DNA of 18,653 bases from JBFXDI01 sp050181295 (GTDB lineage: Bacteria; Pseudomonadota; Alphaproteobacteria; Rhizobiales; Aestuariivirgaceae): positions 1 to 18,653 of the forward strand of contig JBFXDI010000080.1 of assembly GCA_050181295.1 (NCBI GenBank), read 5' to 3'. Below the pieces are notes generated by a model, which worked only from the letters and a program-made list of their open reading frames with translations, had not been told where the DNA came from and did not search any database. Positions 1-6,480 of this stretch are shown piece after piece (position 1 is the first letter of the stretch; each line of letters starts with the position of its first letter). The position numbers and the translations under genes were made by a program.

Positions 1-131
1 AACTCACTTGAGACACCAAAACCGCCATTCCCGGCGCCCAGCCGACCACACCAAACAAGCTTCTCCGCTTCAAAATGCAGCCTCAAGCCAACTCCAGCCC
101 CGCCCATCGGATTTCGCAACGATCCCCAACC

Positions 132-138
132 AGGAAGG
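132..138 (+). promoter_or_regulatory. Ribosome binding site of the aminotransferase
   Basis: AGGAAGG lies 5 nt before the ATG at 144 and decides that start over the upstream in-frame ATG at 75. The preceding 130 bases from the window edge show no gene and no promoter that I can support. Confidence 0.7.
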
Positions 139-143
139 CCCGC

Positions 144-1550
144 ATGACTGTCCGCCCCAACGCCTCGCGCGTGTTCCACCGCTCGCTCCGCGACGACCTC
201 CCCGTGGCCGTGAGCGCGTCCGGCGCGGTCATCACCGACGCAGCGGGGAAGACCTATCTCGACGCCTCGGGAGGTGCTGCGGTCTCCAATCTCGGGCACG
301 GGCATCCGAAGGTCGTGGCGGCCGTCAAGGCACAGCTCGACCGGATGGCCTTCGTCCACACCTCGTTCTTCACGACGGAGCCCGGCGAGCGGCTCGCCGA
401 CAAGCTCTCGGCGAAGGCGCCCGGCGGCAGGTGGCGCGTCTACTATCTCTCGGGCGGCTCGGAGGCGACGGAGGCGGCGCTGAAGCTTGCGCGCCAGATC
501 CAGGTCGAGCGGGGCGAGGCCTCGCGTGACACGCTGGTCAGCCGCTGGTTCTCATATCACGGCAACACGCTCGGCGCCCTTTCGGTCAGCGGGCGCAAGA
601 GCAGTCTCGATCTCTTCGGGCCTATCCTCGTGCCGAACGTGCGCCGCGTGGAGCCCTGCTACGCCTACCGGCTGAAGCGGGAGGACGAGACACTCGAAGC
701 CTATGGGCTCAGGGCCGCCAGAAGCCTCGACACCGAACTCGAGGCGCTGGGCGAGAAGCGCGCCATCGCCTTCATCGCGGAAACGGTGTCGGGGGCGACG
801 CTCGGCTGCGTGCCGCCGGCGCCCGGATACTTCAAGGAGATCCGCCGCATCTGCGACCGGCACGGCGCGCTCATGATCCTCGATGAGGTGATGTGCGGCA
901 TGGGCCGCTGCGGCACGCTCTTCGCCTGCGAGCAGGACGGGGTCGTTCCCGACATCATCACGCTCGCCAAGGGACTGGGCGGCGGCTACCAGCCGCTCGG
1001 AGCGGTCATGGTGCGCGAGGAGCTGGTGGAGATCCTGGAGAGGGGATCGGGCGCCTTCGCGCACGGCCACACCTATGTGGGCCACGCGGCCGCCTGCGCG
1101 GCGGGCCTCGCGGTGCAGGAGGTCATGGAGGAGGAGAAGCTGGTCGAGCGTGTGGCGGCGCTCGAACCGGTGCTCAGGCGGCGCCTGGTCGAGACCCTGG
1201 GCGAGCATCCCAATGTCGGCGACATCCGCGGGCGCGGCTTCTTCCAGGCGGTGGAGCTGGTGGCCGACCGGGAGACGAAGGAGCCCTTCCCGGCCGAGGT
1301 GAAGCTCGCCGCCCGCATCAAGAAGCGGGCGCTCGCCAACGGGCTCATCTGCTATCCCTTCGCCGGCAATGTCGACGGCAAGCGCGGCGACCATGTGCTG
1401 CTGGCGCCGCCCTTCATCGTCACGGAAGCGCAGATCGGGGAGCTCTGCGACAAGCTCGTGCGCTCGATCGAGGAGGTGCTGAAGGAGACCGCGCCGGCGA
1501 GGCTCAGGGGCGGGGATCTCCTGCAGGGCGGCGCCAGGAGGCCCGAGTGA
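144..1550 (+). CDS. Class III PLP-dependent aminotransferase
   Basis: This gene codes for a 468-residue class III (omega-amino acid/acetylornithine type) aminotransferase, which would move an amino group between an amino donor and an aldehyde or keto substrate using PLP. The fold-type I landmarks are all present: YLSGGSEATEAALKLAR near residues 101-117 for the PLP phosphate, the aromatic-His pair SYHGN near 137-141, ILDEVMCGMGR with Asp247 facing the PLP ring nitrogen, and Lys276 in TLAKGLGGGYQPLGAV as the Schiff-base lysine. Full length is normal for the family. I chose the ATG at 144 because AGGAAGG (132-138) sits 5 nt upstream; an in-frame ATG at 75 would add 23 low-complexity residues and has no comparable site. 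The stop overlaps the start of the next methyltransferase by four bases, so the two are probably co-translated. The substrate is unknown. Sugar aminotransferases in glycan loci are more often of the DegT class, so this one may act on a small aldehyde or amino acid. Confidence 0.93.
   Translation: MTVRPNASRVFHRSLRDDLPVAVSASGAVITDAAGKTYLDASGGAAVSNLGHGHPKVVAAVKAQLDRMAFVHTSFFTTEPGERLADKLSAKAPGGRWRVYYLSGGSEATEAALKLARQIQVERGEASRDTLVSRWFSYHGNTLGALSVSGRKSSLDLFGPILVPNVRRVEPCYAYRLKREDETLEAYGLRAARSLDTELEALGEKRAIAFIAETVSGATLGCVPPAPGYFKEIRRICDRHGALMILDEVMCGMGRCGTLFACEQDGVVPDIITLAKGLGGGYQPLGAVMVREELVEILERGSGAFAHGHTYVGHAAACAAGLAVQEVMEEEKLVERVAALEPVLRRRLVETLGEHPNVGDIRGRGFFQAVELVADRETKEPFPAEVKLAARIKKRALANGLICYPFAGNVDGKRGDHVLLAPPFIVTEAQIGELCDKLVRSIEEVLKETAPARLRGGDLLQGGARRPE
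1536..1550 (+). promoter_or_regulatory. RBS and GTGA stop/start overlap
   Basis: AGGAGG at 1536-1541 is followed 5 nt later by GTG (1547-1549), whose last two bases with the next A form the TGA stop (1548-1550) of the aminotransferase. This is a classic translational-coupling junction and fixes the methyltransferase start. Confidence 0.8.
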
Positions 1551-2422
1551 GGAAATACCTGCAACAGAACGGCCTCATCGGCGACGATGTGGCCGTGTTC
1601 CACGCGCGCACCCGGGACAGGGCGGACCTGCCCGTCTACCGCTGCCGATCGAGCGGCGTCATGTTCCTGGACGTCGAGCCCGACGCGCCTGAAGGGCGCT
1701 ATGTCGACAAGGAAATCGACAACGACGGCCTCACATCCAAGACCCAGCTCGGCGAGGCAAAAATCTCGACCGTGATGCTGGAGGATTCGATACGCAGGCT
1801 CGAGCAGTTCCGGACCTCGATCGTCGACCGGGACCTCTGCGACTTCGGCGCCGGCCACGGCCTCTTCCTCAAATATGCAAGGCCGCTAGCCCGGAGCGTT
1901 GCAGGGATCGAGCTCAACCGCAAACAGATAGCCGACCTCGAGCAGGAGGGCATTCGCGTCGAAACGTCGATCAGCGTCTTTCCGACCGAGAGCTTTGATG
2001 TCGTGACGCTGTTCCATGTGCTGGAGCACCTGCACCGGCCGATCGAGATCCTCTCCTCCATCAGGGAGCGCATGCGGCCGAAGGGCAGGCTGATCGTGGA
2101 GGTGCCGCATGCCCGCGACTTCCTGCACCAGAGTCTCGAGAGCGAAGCCTTCAAGGCCTTCACATTCTGGTCCGAGCACCTTGTGCTGTATACGCGCGAG
2201 AGCCTTCGAGGGGTGATCGAGAAGGCCGGATTCCGGGACGTGCACGTGAAGGGCTACCAGCGCTACGGTCTCGAGAACCACCTCCATTGGCTGACACGTC
2301 AGAAGCCCGGCGGGCATCAGCACTGGGCTCATCTGGCGGATGCGGACCTCAATCGCGCCTACGGCGCCCTGCTACAGTCGCTCGACCAGACCGACACGCT
2401 CATCGCCACGGCAACCGCCTGA
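1547..2422 (+). CDS. Class I SAM-dependent methyltransferase (Methyltransf_23 type)
   Basis: The product is 291 residues with a class I SAM methyltransferase domain. SAM-binding motif I is DLCDFGAGHGLFLKYA near residues 96-111, with GAGHG at 101-105. A conserved motif IV-like segment DVVTLFHVLEHLHRP lies near 141-155, followed by RPKGRLIVEVPH. The HVLEHL pattern is typical of the Methyltransf_23/UbiG-like group. The gene starts with GTG at 1547, overlapping the aminotransferase TGA as GTGA, with a strong AGGAGG at 1536-1541, 5 nt upstream; no ATG occurs nearby in frame. The coupling suggests it acts in the same pathway as the aminotransferase, for example methylating the amine it makes or a sugar hydroxyl. 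The acceptor cannot be read from the sequence. The N-terminal 80 residues precede the Rossmann domain and contain only one cysteine pair-like site (YRCRSSG), so I do not claim a zinc domain. Confidence 0.88.
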   Translation: MRKYLQQNGLIGDDVAVFHARTRDRADLPVYRCRSSGVMFLDVEPDAPEGRYVDKEIDNDGLTSKTQLGEAKISTVMLEDSIRRLEQFRTSIVDRDLCDFGAGHGLFLKYARPLARSVAGIELNRKQIADLEQEGIRVETSISVFPTESFDVVTLFHVLEHLHRPIEILSSIRERMRPKGRLIVEVPHARDFLHQSLESEAFKAFTFWSEHLVLYTRESLRGVIEKAGFRDVHVKGYQRYGLENHLHWLTRQKPGGHQHWAHLADADLNRAYGALLQSLDQTDTLIATATA

Positions 2423-2424
2423 TC

Positions 2425-2437
2425 GCGCCTTCGGCGC
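2425..2437. terminator. Small GC hairpin just after the methyltransferase stop
   Basis: GCGCC (2425-2429) pairs with GGCGC (2433-2437) around a TTC loop, 2 nt after the stop codon. There is no T-tract, so it may only slow the polymerase or protect the 3' end. A second hairpin lies at 2473-2491. Confidence 0.25.
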
Positions 2438-2472
2438 ACAATGTCAGATTGACTGTTCCCCGCTCCGCACCT

Positions 2473-2491
2473 AAGCCTCCTTCGGGGGCTT
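2473..2491. terminator. Hairpin in the gap between two methyltransferase genes
   Basis: AAGCCTCC (2473-2480) pairs with GGGGGCTT (2484-2491) with one G-T wobble and a 3-nt loop. No run of T follows, so it is at best a weak terminator. It lies within the 111-nt gap 2423-2533. TTGACT at 2449-2454 in that gap resembles a -35 box, but the matching -10 position reads only TAAGCC, so I do not call a promoter. Confidence 0.3.
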
Positions 2492-2533
2492 GGCGGCTGC
2501 CGGGCCGATATTTCTTCTGTCCGGAGGAACGCC

Positions 2534-3238
2534 ATGAACCTGATCGATTGGATCAGACCCTGGGCGCGGAACCCGTTCCGAGCCAAACGCATCCATGATC
2601 TTTACGTCGAGAAGGACTATCTCGACGCCTACAGCGCCCATACGGATCTCAAGGTCGAAAAGGACCCGCACGGCCCGGAGTGGGACGAAATGGGCCAGCA
2701 CCAGCTCAAATTCCTGGTTTCCGAGGGCCTGCGGCCCGAACACACCCTGTTCGATATCGGATGCGGAACCCTGCGCGCCGGTCGCTTCTTCATCGAGTAC
2801 CTGGATGCCGGCCACTACACGGGGACGGACATTTCCCCCAAGGCTATCGCGTTCTGCCGCAAATACGTCGAGACCAACGGATTATCCGCAAAATCACCCT
2901 CGTTGTTCGTGAACGAGGAAAAGCGGCTGCTGTTCAATCAGGTCAGCGGCCGAACGTTCGATTTCATCCTGGCGCAATCGGTGTTTTCCCATTTGCCCGA
3001 CGTCCTAATTGCCGAATGCTTCGCCAATGTGCGCAAGATCATGCATGACCGGTCCAGGTTCTACTGCACCTACGTCCGAGACACCGACAAAAAGCAGATC
3101 GGCATAAAGTCGTTTTCCTTCCCGGAATCGTTCTTCTCCAATCTCTGCGCGGAAAACAATCTGCAGATGAAGGACCTCTCAAAAGAATATCCCCATCGCA
3201 ATCAGACCATGCTGTGCGTATGGCCGTCCTCAAGCTAG
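2534..3238 (+). CDS. SAM-dependent methyltransferase (Methyltransf_25 type), lower GC
   Basis: This 234-residue protein carries a class I SAM methyltransferase domain: motif I TLFDIGCGTLRAGRFF near residues 71-86, an acidic loop GTDISPKAIAFC near 97-108 for SAM ribose binding, and FDFILAQSVFSHLP near 142-154 as motif IV. The ATG at 2534 is preceded by GGAGG at 2523-2527 with a 6-nt spacer, so the start is secure. It is separated from the preceding methyltransferase by 111 nt with two hairpins and from the next gene by about 240 nt, so it may be a single-gene unit. Base composition stands out: in the block 2881-2940 I count 28 G+C of 60, against 41 of 60 in 901-960 of the aminotransferase, and codons such as TTA, TCA and AAA appear. 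This suggests separate acquisition. The acceptor is unknown; glycan or lipid methylation fits the context. Confidence 0.87.
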   Translation: MNLIDWIRPWARNPFRAKRIHDLYVEKDYLDAYSAHTDLKVEKDPHGPEWDEMGQHQLKFLVSEGLRPEHTLFDIGCGTLRAGRFFIEYLDAGHYTGTDISPKAIAFCRKYVETNGLSAKSPSLFVNEEKRLLFNQVSGRTFDFILAQSVFSHLPDVLIAECFANVRKIMHDRSRFYCTYVRDTDKKQIGIKSFSFPESFFSNLCAENNLQMKDLSKEYPHRNQTMLCVWPSSS

Positions 3239-3479
3239 ACGCCATGCGCTGAAGCAACCCGGAAGTCTTTTCCGGGGCACAGAGAGGCGCTCCCGAGAGG
3301 CGCCCGTCACATCGGATTCCGGTCGTCTCTTCCCTGCCGCCTCGACGCGCAACGCAACATTCTCGACCAACAATTGCCCCAACATCGCCGTCCGAGCACC
3401 GTCTATTAATCGGATATGGAACAAACGGTTGATCGATCCGTTCACGATCGACAGGCGGGTATTGTCGATCGAAGGGGCA
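3239..3479. other. Non-coding gap before the sulfotransferase
   Basis: This gap of about 240 bases holds the hairpin at 3258-3276 and an AT-rich patch around 3403-3420 (contains TATTAAT) that could be a -10 region. I find no -35 at proper spacing. ORFs running through it on the minus strand have no recognisable protein character. The reading frame of the next gene is open from a TTG at 3429. Confidence 0.4.
3258..3276. terminator. Perfect 7-bp hairpin downstream of the lower-GC methyltransferase
   Basis: CCCGGAA (3258-3264) pairs exactly with TTCCGGG (3270-3276) around the loop GTCTT, 20 nt after the stop codon. There is no downstream T-run, so it is a weak terminator candidate. Confidence 0.4.
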
Positions 3480-4502
3480 ATGGCGGGAAACAACAGACTT
3501 GATCCGCGCCCGGGAAAAGCCCGGTCCTGGCGCACTTTCACAGATACTCCGGTGCTCGTGCATGTGGGGCTTCCCAAGACGGCGACAAGCTGGCTCCAGG
3601 AGCACCTGTTTTCACAAGACCGGCACGGGTTCTGGGCGCCGGCACGGGAGGAGGCTTCCGGAAAGCAGCGCGTGAAGGCCTATGCGCGCCTCTTCTACCT
3701 GGATGGAGAGGGACGCCTGGTCGCCGAGCCGGACTTCGATGCGGACGGGCTGGTGGCCAGACTGTCCGACGTCAAGGTTCCGAGGGAACACGCACCCGTC
3801 ATCAGCAACGAGCGTCTGGCCGGGCATGTGCTCTCCAACGCCTTCGACCGCGAAATGCTGGCCAGGCGCATCAAGGCGGTGCTTCCGGAGGCACGGATCT
3901 TCGTGACCTTCCGCGAACAGAACGCGATGATCCTCTCAAGCTACATGCAGTATCTGAAATACGGCGGCTGGCGCTCGCTCGACGGCTTCCTGTCGCCGCC
4001 TTCGGATGCACGCATGCCGACGCTCGACCTGCAGGTCTGGAATTACGAGCGGCTGATCTCGCTCTATCACGAGATCTTCGGTCCTGAGCAGACCCTGGCG
4101 CTCCCCTACGAGATGTTCGCGCGCGATCCCGAGGAGTATATCGGGCGCATCTGCCGCTTCGCCGGCGTGACGATGCCCTCCGGCCTTCCGCTGGCGAAAA
4201 CGGAGAACGGGCGCCGCTCGCATTTCACGTCCTATCACCTGCGCTGGCTCACCTGCATCAACCGCAGCACTTCGGCCAACGGTTTCTTTCCGAGACCGCT
4301 CGGCGCGATGGCGGGCAAGATGGTCGACCGGGGCATCAAACTAGGGATCGAGCGACTGGTGCCGCCAAGCTGGGAGGCCTGCCTCAACGACAGAATGGCC
4401 GAGAAGATCGAGACCATGGTCGGCGACACCTTCCGCGCCAGCAACCAGCGGACCGCCGAGCTGACCGGGCTCGATCTCGCGGCGTACGGCTACAAAACCT
4501 GA
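3480..4502 (+). CDS. Sulfotransferase family protein (PAPS-dependent)
   Basis: The 340-residue product looks like a P-loop-type sulfotransferase that would move sulfate from PAPS to a carbohydrate or lipid hydroxyl. The 5'-phosphosulfate loop is HVGLPKTATSWLQEHLF at residues 28-44, with Lys33 in the expected place. The 3'-phosphate-binding segment is ARIFVTFREQNAMILSSYMQ at about 138-157, with Arg145 and a Ser eight positions later (Ser153). A C-terminal tyrosine/aromatic-rich region follows. I prefer the ATG at 3480: it starts shortly before the conserved core, though its purine-rich AGGGG (3473-3477) is only 2 nt away; a TTG at 3429 would add 17 residues. It is the first of three sulfotransferase-like genes here, all quite different in sequence. 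No PAPS synthetase is present in the window. The acceptor is unknown. Confidence 0.85.
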   Translation: MAGNNRLDPRPGKARSWRTFTDTPVLVHVGLPKTATSWLQEHLFSQDRHGFWAPAREEASGKQRVKAYARLFYLDGEGRLVAEPDFDADGLVARLSDVKVPREHAPVISNERLAGHVLSNAFDREMLARRIKAVLPEARIFVTFREQNAMILSSYMQYLKYGGWRSLDGFLSPPSDARMPTLDLQVWNYERLISLYHEIFGPEQTLALPYEMFARDPEEYIGRICRFAGVTMPSGLPLAKTENGRRSHFTSYHLRWLTCINRSTSANGFFPRPLGAMAGKMVDRGIKLGIERLVPPSWEACLNDRMAEKIETMVGDTFRASNQRTAELTGLDLAAYGYKT

Positions 4503-4519
4503 CGCTTGAGCCCCAAGCG
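4503..4519. terminator. Hairpin directly after the sulfotransferase stop
   Basis: CGCTTG (4503-4508) pairs with CAAGCG (4514-4519) around AGCCC, starting on the base after the TGA. There is no T-tract. The same bases contain the -35-like TTGAGC of the proposed next promoter, so it could be either. Confidence 0.25.
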
Positions 4520-4535
4520 GTGCCTGCCGTAGATT
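4506..4535 (+). promoter_or_regulatory. Possible sigma-70-type promoter for the dioxygenase gene
   Basis: TTGAGC (4506-4511) and TAGATT (4530-4535) are separated by 18 nt. The form fits the alphaproteobacterial CTTGAC/TATA-type housekeeping consensus moderately well. It would start transcription about 20 nt before the ATG at 4563, inside the 60-nt gap. The call rests on inspection only. Confidence 0.4.
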
Positions 4536-4562
4536 GCGCCCCAACAAACGGGATCCTCGCAA

Positions 4563-5516
4563 ATGCATGACACGGCTGCGCATATCATCGCCAATGCACC
4601 CTGGCGCTACCGGCTGAGCCGCAGGGTCAACCTCATCCTGGCCAAGAAGCTCAAGGTGCCGCGGGTGCCGGCGATCCGGATCGCGCGCGCGCTCAACATC
4701 GCCGCCAAGCCGCTGACCCACATCCAGCGCTATCGCGCGGCGGACCCGATCATCAGGGCGCGGGCCCAGACAAAGCCGCGCGTCGCCGTCGACAAGCGGG
4801 AGGGCTATGCCTTCACGTCCCCTGCCGAGGTGCCCGAGATCGGCCCCGCCGTCCGCGAGGCGGCGGAGATCTACCGGAAACGCGTCGAGAGCGAGGCGCT
4901 CGAGCGGGTCGAGGGCGGGACCTCGCGCAAGGCGTTCATGCTGCAGGCCTCGGAAGGCGCGGCCATGGCCCAGCACAAGGACATCATGCGGCTCGCGGTG
5001 GCGCGGCCGGTTCTGGACGCCGTGACCGAGTATCTGGGCGAGGTGCCGATCGTCGGCAACGTCACCATCATGGTGAGCGTCGCCAACGACAGCCAGATCG
5101 GCAGCCAGCTCTACCATCTCGATTTCGCGGACGAGAAGCAGGTGAAGCTCTTTGTCTATGTGGACGCCGTGACGCTGGACAACGGACCCTTCACCTTCAC
5201 GTCGGTCACGGCGACCGACGAACTCATCAAGACCTACGGCTACAATCGCGGACGGCTCACCATCGAGCAGGTGCAGAAGGCGGTGGGAGCGGAGCGCGAG
5301 ATCCAGGTGACGGGACCGGCGGGCACGGCGCTGCTCTGCGACACGTCGCGCTGCCTGCACTACGGCTCGAACCGCAACAAGACGACGCGCATCGTTCTCC
5401 TCATCCAGTATGTGGCGCATGCGGTGCCGGAGCAGCCGCCGGCTGTCTGGCCGGTCGAGGAGCTTTCGCGCGAGCTCAAGCTCGACGACATCCAGCGCAT
5501 GGCGCTGACGGTCTGA
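4563..5516 (+). CDS. Phytanoyl-CoA dioxygenase (PhyH)-like Fe(II)/2-oxoglutarate enzyme
   Basis: This 317-residue protein shows the jelly-roll facial-triad pattern of the PhyH family. His185 and Asp187 are in SQLYHLDFADEKQVKLF, the distal His266 is in CLHYGSNRNKTTRIVLLIQY, and Arg276, ten residues on, would hold 2-oxoglutarate. Between them lies a substrate-binding stretch with VYVDAVTLDNGPFTF, where family members typically read D-x-x-x-x-N-G-x. Such enzymes hydroxylate an unactivated carbon using O2, Fe(II) and 2-oxoglutarate. Residues 1-80 are basic and have no recognised domain. The start ATG at 4563 has only a poor Shine-Dalgarno match. In this glycan locus the enzyme may hydroxylate a sugar, a lipid carrier or an acyl substituent; the sequence does not say which. 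It ends opposite the convergent minus-strand operon, with a strong hairpin between. Confidence 0.85.
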   Translation: MHDTAAHIIANAPWRYRLSRRVNLILAKKLKVPRVPAIRIARALNIAAKPLTHIQRYRAADPIIRARAQTKPRVAVDKREGYAFTSPAEVPEIGPAVREAAEIYRKRVESEALERVEGGTSRKAFMLQASEGAAMAQHKDIMRLAVARPVLDAVTEYLGEVPIVGNVTIMVSVANDSQIGSQLYHLDFADEKQVKLFVYVDAVTLDNGPFTFTSVTATDELIKTYGYNRGRLTIEQVQKAVGAEREIQVTGPAGTALLCDTSRCLHYGSNRNKTTRIVLLIQYVAHAVPEQPPAVWPVEELSRELKLDDIQRMALTV

Positions 5517-5555
5517 ACACCCGCCTCGAAGGCATTGATAGGCTGGCGTTCATGG

Positions 5556-5578
5556 ATGCCCGCAACAAGTGCGGGCAT
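5556..5578. repeat. REP-like palindrome, probable bidirectional terminator
   Basis: A perfect 9-bp stem (ATGCCCGCA at 5556-5564, TGCGGGCAT at 5570-5578) encloses the loop ACAAG. It lies in the 73-nt gap between two convergent genes, so it could end both transcripts. The form GATGCCC...GGGCATGAC resembles a small intergenic repeat abundant in Hyphomicrobiales. Its minus strand reads as MPALVAGIH, a frequent start of mis-annotated ORFs in such genomes. A relative lies at 18010-18033. Confidence 0.75.
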
Positions 5579-5589
5579 GACAATGTGGC

Positions 5590-6480
5590 TTAAGCTTCTC
5601 TCTCCGCCAGGCGGCGGCGGAGCGCGGGATAGTCAATGCCCCGGCCCAGGAGCCTGAGCATGGCGGAAACCAGACCCACGACCAGCCGCTCGCGCCTCGT
5701 CAGCCCCTTGTGCCAGACGGCGTCGCTCCGAAAGACCGACTTTTCCGACTGCGAGGCGGTCGCCACCACGGTCGAGGCACCGAAGATCGAGGGGTAGGAG
5801 AGAAAGTCGCCGTAGGAAATGCCTAGGAATGCCGCAACACGCCGCATCGTTTCCGGCGTGTCCGCCACCAGATCCTCATAGGTAATGGCCAGGACGGCCG
5901 GATCGGTGAGCCACCTCGCCTGCGCAGCCGCCACCTTCGCTGGGTCGATGACCTCGCGCGCCAGTTCGACCAGGCCCGGGCGGTGGCCGAGCCTTCGGCG
6001 TTCGTTGAGGACCGCGCGCGTCACCATCCGGGGATCCCGCAGGATGAAGAGCATGCGACCCTGCGGGAAGAGCGCGCGCCAAAGCCGGAAAATTCCTTCG
6101 CTGCGGCCCCCGACTTCCTTGGCCGCCCAGAGTTTCAGGGAGGAAGGCTTGCGACCGCAGCTTTCGAGCACGAAGCGGGCGTCGCGGCGCACGAGCTCGG
6201 GAAGCTCGCCCTTTCCGGAGGACTTCCACAGCTCGGCATAGCGGGTGAGATCGAGGAGCGGCGAGCGCACCTTCGGGATACGCGACTCGCGCCAGTAGGT
6301 GGAGAGGATGTCGGCGCCGGGCGGGTGCTTCACGAAGTATTTGAGCTTGAGCTCGTGCGGATAGACGAAGAGCTCCTCGCCGCCGTCGAGCAGGTTCTGG
6401 AAGAGCGTGGTGCCGGCCTTGCGCGGCCCGTAGACCAGGACCGCGTTCTCGACCCAGTCCGTCCCCGCAGGATCGCTCAC
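5590..6480 (-). CDS. Sulfotransferase family protein (last gene of the nonulosonate operon)
   Basis: The 296-residue product has a clear 5'-phosphosulfate loop, NAVLVYGPRKAGTTLFQNLL at residues 12-31, and a candidate 3'-phosphate segment RMLFILRDPRMVTRAVLNER at about 142-161. The second motif is imperfect: Arg148 is present but the Ser usually found eight residues later is Ala156. YEDLVADTPETMRRVAAFLG, common in the C-terminal half of bacterial sulfotransferases, is also present. The start is GTG at 6480, overlapping the TGA of the CMP-sugar synthetase as GTGA, with GGAG 7 nt upstream; the open frame extends to 6618 but that part is a shadow of the upstream gene. As the last gene of the five-gene operon it probably sulfates the CMP-activated sugar, its acceptor or the glycan. 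A PAPS-independent role cannot be excluded given the altered motif. Confidence 0.87.
   Translation of the reverse strand: MSDPAGTDWVENAVLVYGPRKAGTTLFQNLLDGGEELFVYPHELKLKYFVKHPPGADILSTYWRESRIPKVRSPLLDLTRYAELWKSSGKGELPELVRRDARFVLESCGRKPSSLKLWAAKEVGGRSEGIFRLWRALFPQGRMLFILRDPRMVTRAVLNERRRLGHRPGLVELAREVIDPAKVAAAQARWLTDPAVLAITYEDLVADTPETMRRVAAFLGISYGDFLSYPSIFGASTVVATASQSEKSVFRSDAVWHKGLTRRERLVVGLVSAMLRLLGRGIDYPALRRRLAEREA

Noticed and set aside
1..143. Possible RNA gene or end of an upstream gene at the left edge
   Set aside because: No tRNA-like cloverleaf, no coding character and no promoter could be supported; treated as the 5' leader of the aminotransferase.
552..1394. Minus-strand open frame opposite the aminotransferase
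   Set aside because: It is rich in His, Arg, Ala and Leu without motifs, and lies wholly opposite a gene with all catalytic residues intact.
3039..3605. Minus-strand frame across the gap before the first sulfotransferase
   Set aside because: It overlaps two real genes and has no recognisable features. The gap is better explained as a regulatory or terminator region.
4341..5420. Minus-strand frame of 359 codons opposite the sulfotransferase end and the dioxygenase
   Set aside because: Low-complexity Arg/Asp/Leu/His composition and no motif; the plus strand carries the complete PhyH metal ligands.
5360..5578. Minus-strand ORF beginning MPALVAGIH
   Set aside because: This is the REP-like palindrome read as protein, followed by antisense of the dioxygenase gene; such ORFs are a known annotation artefact.
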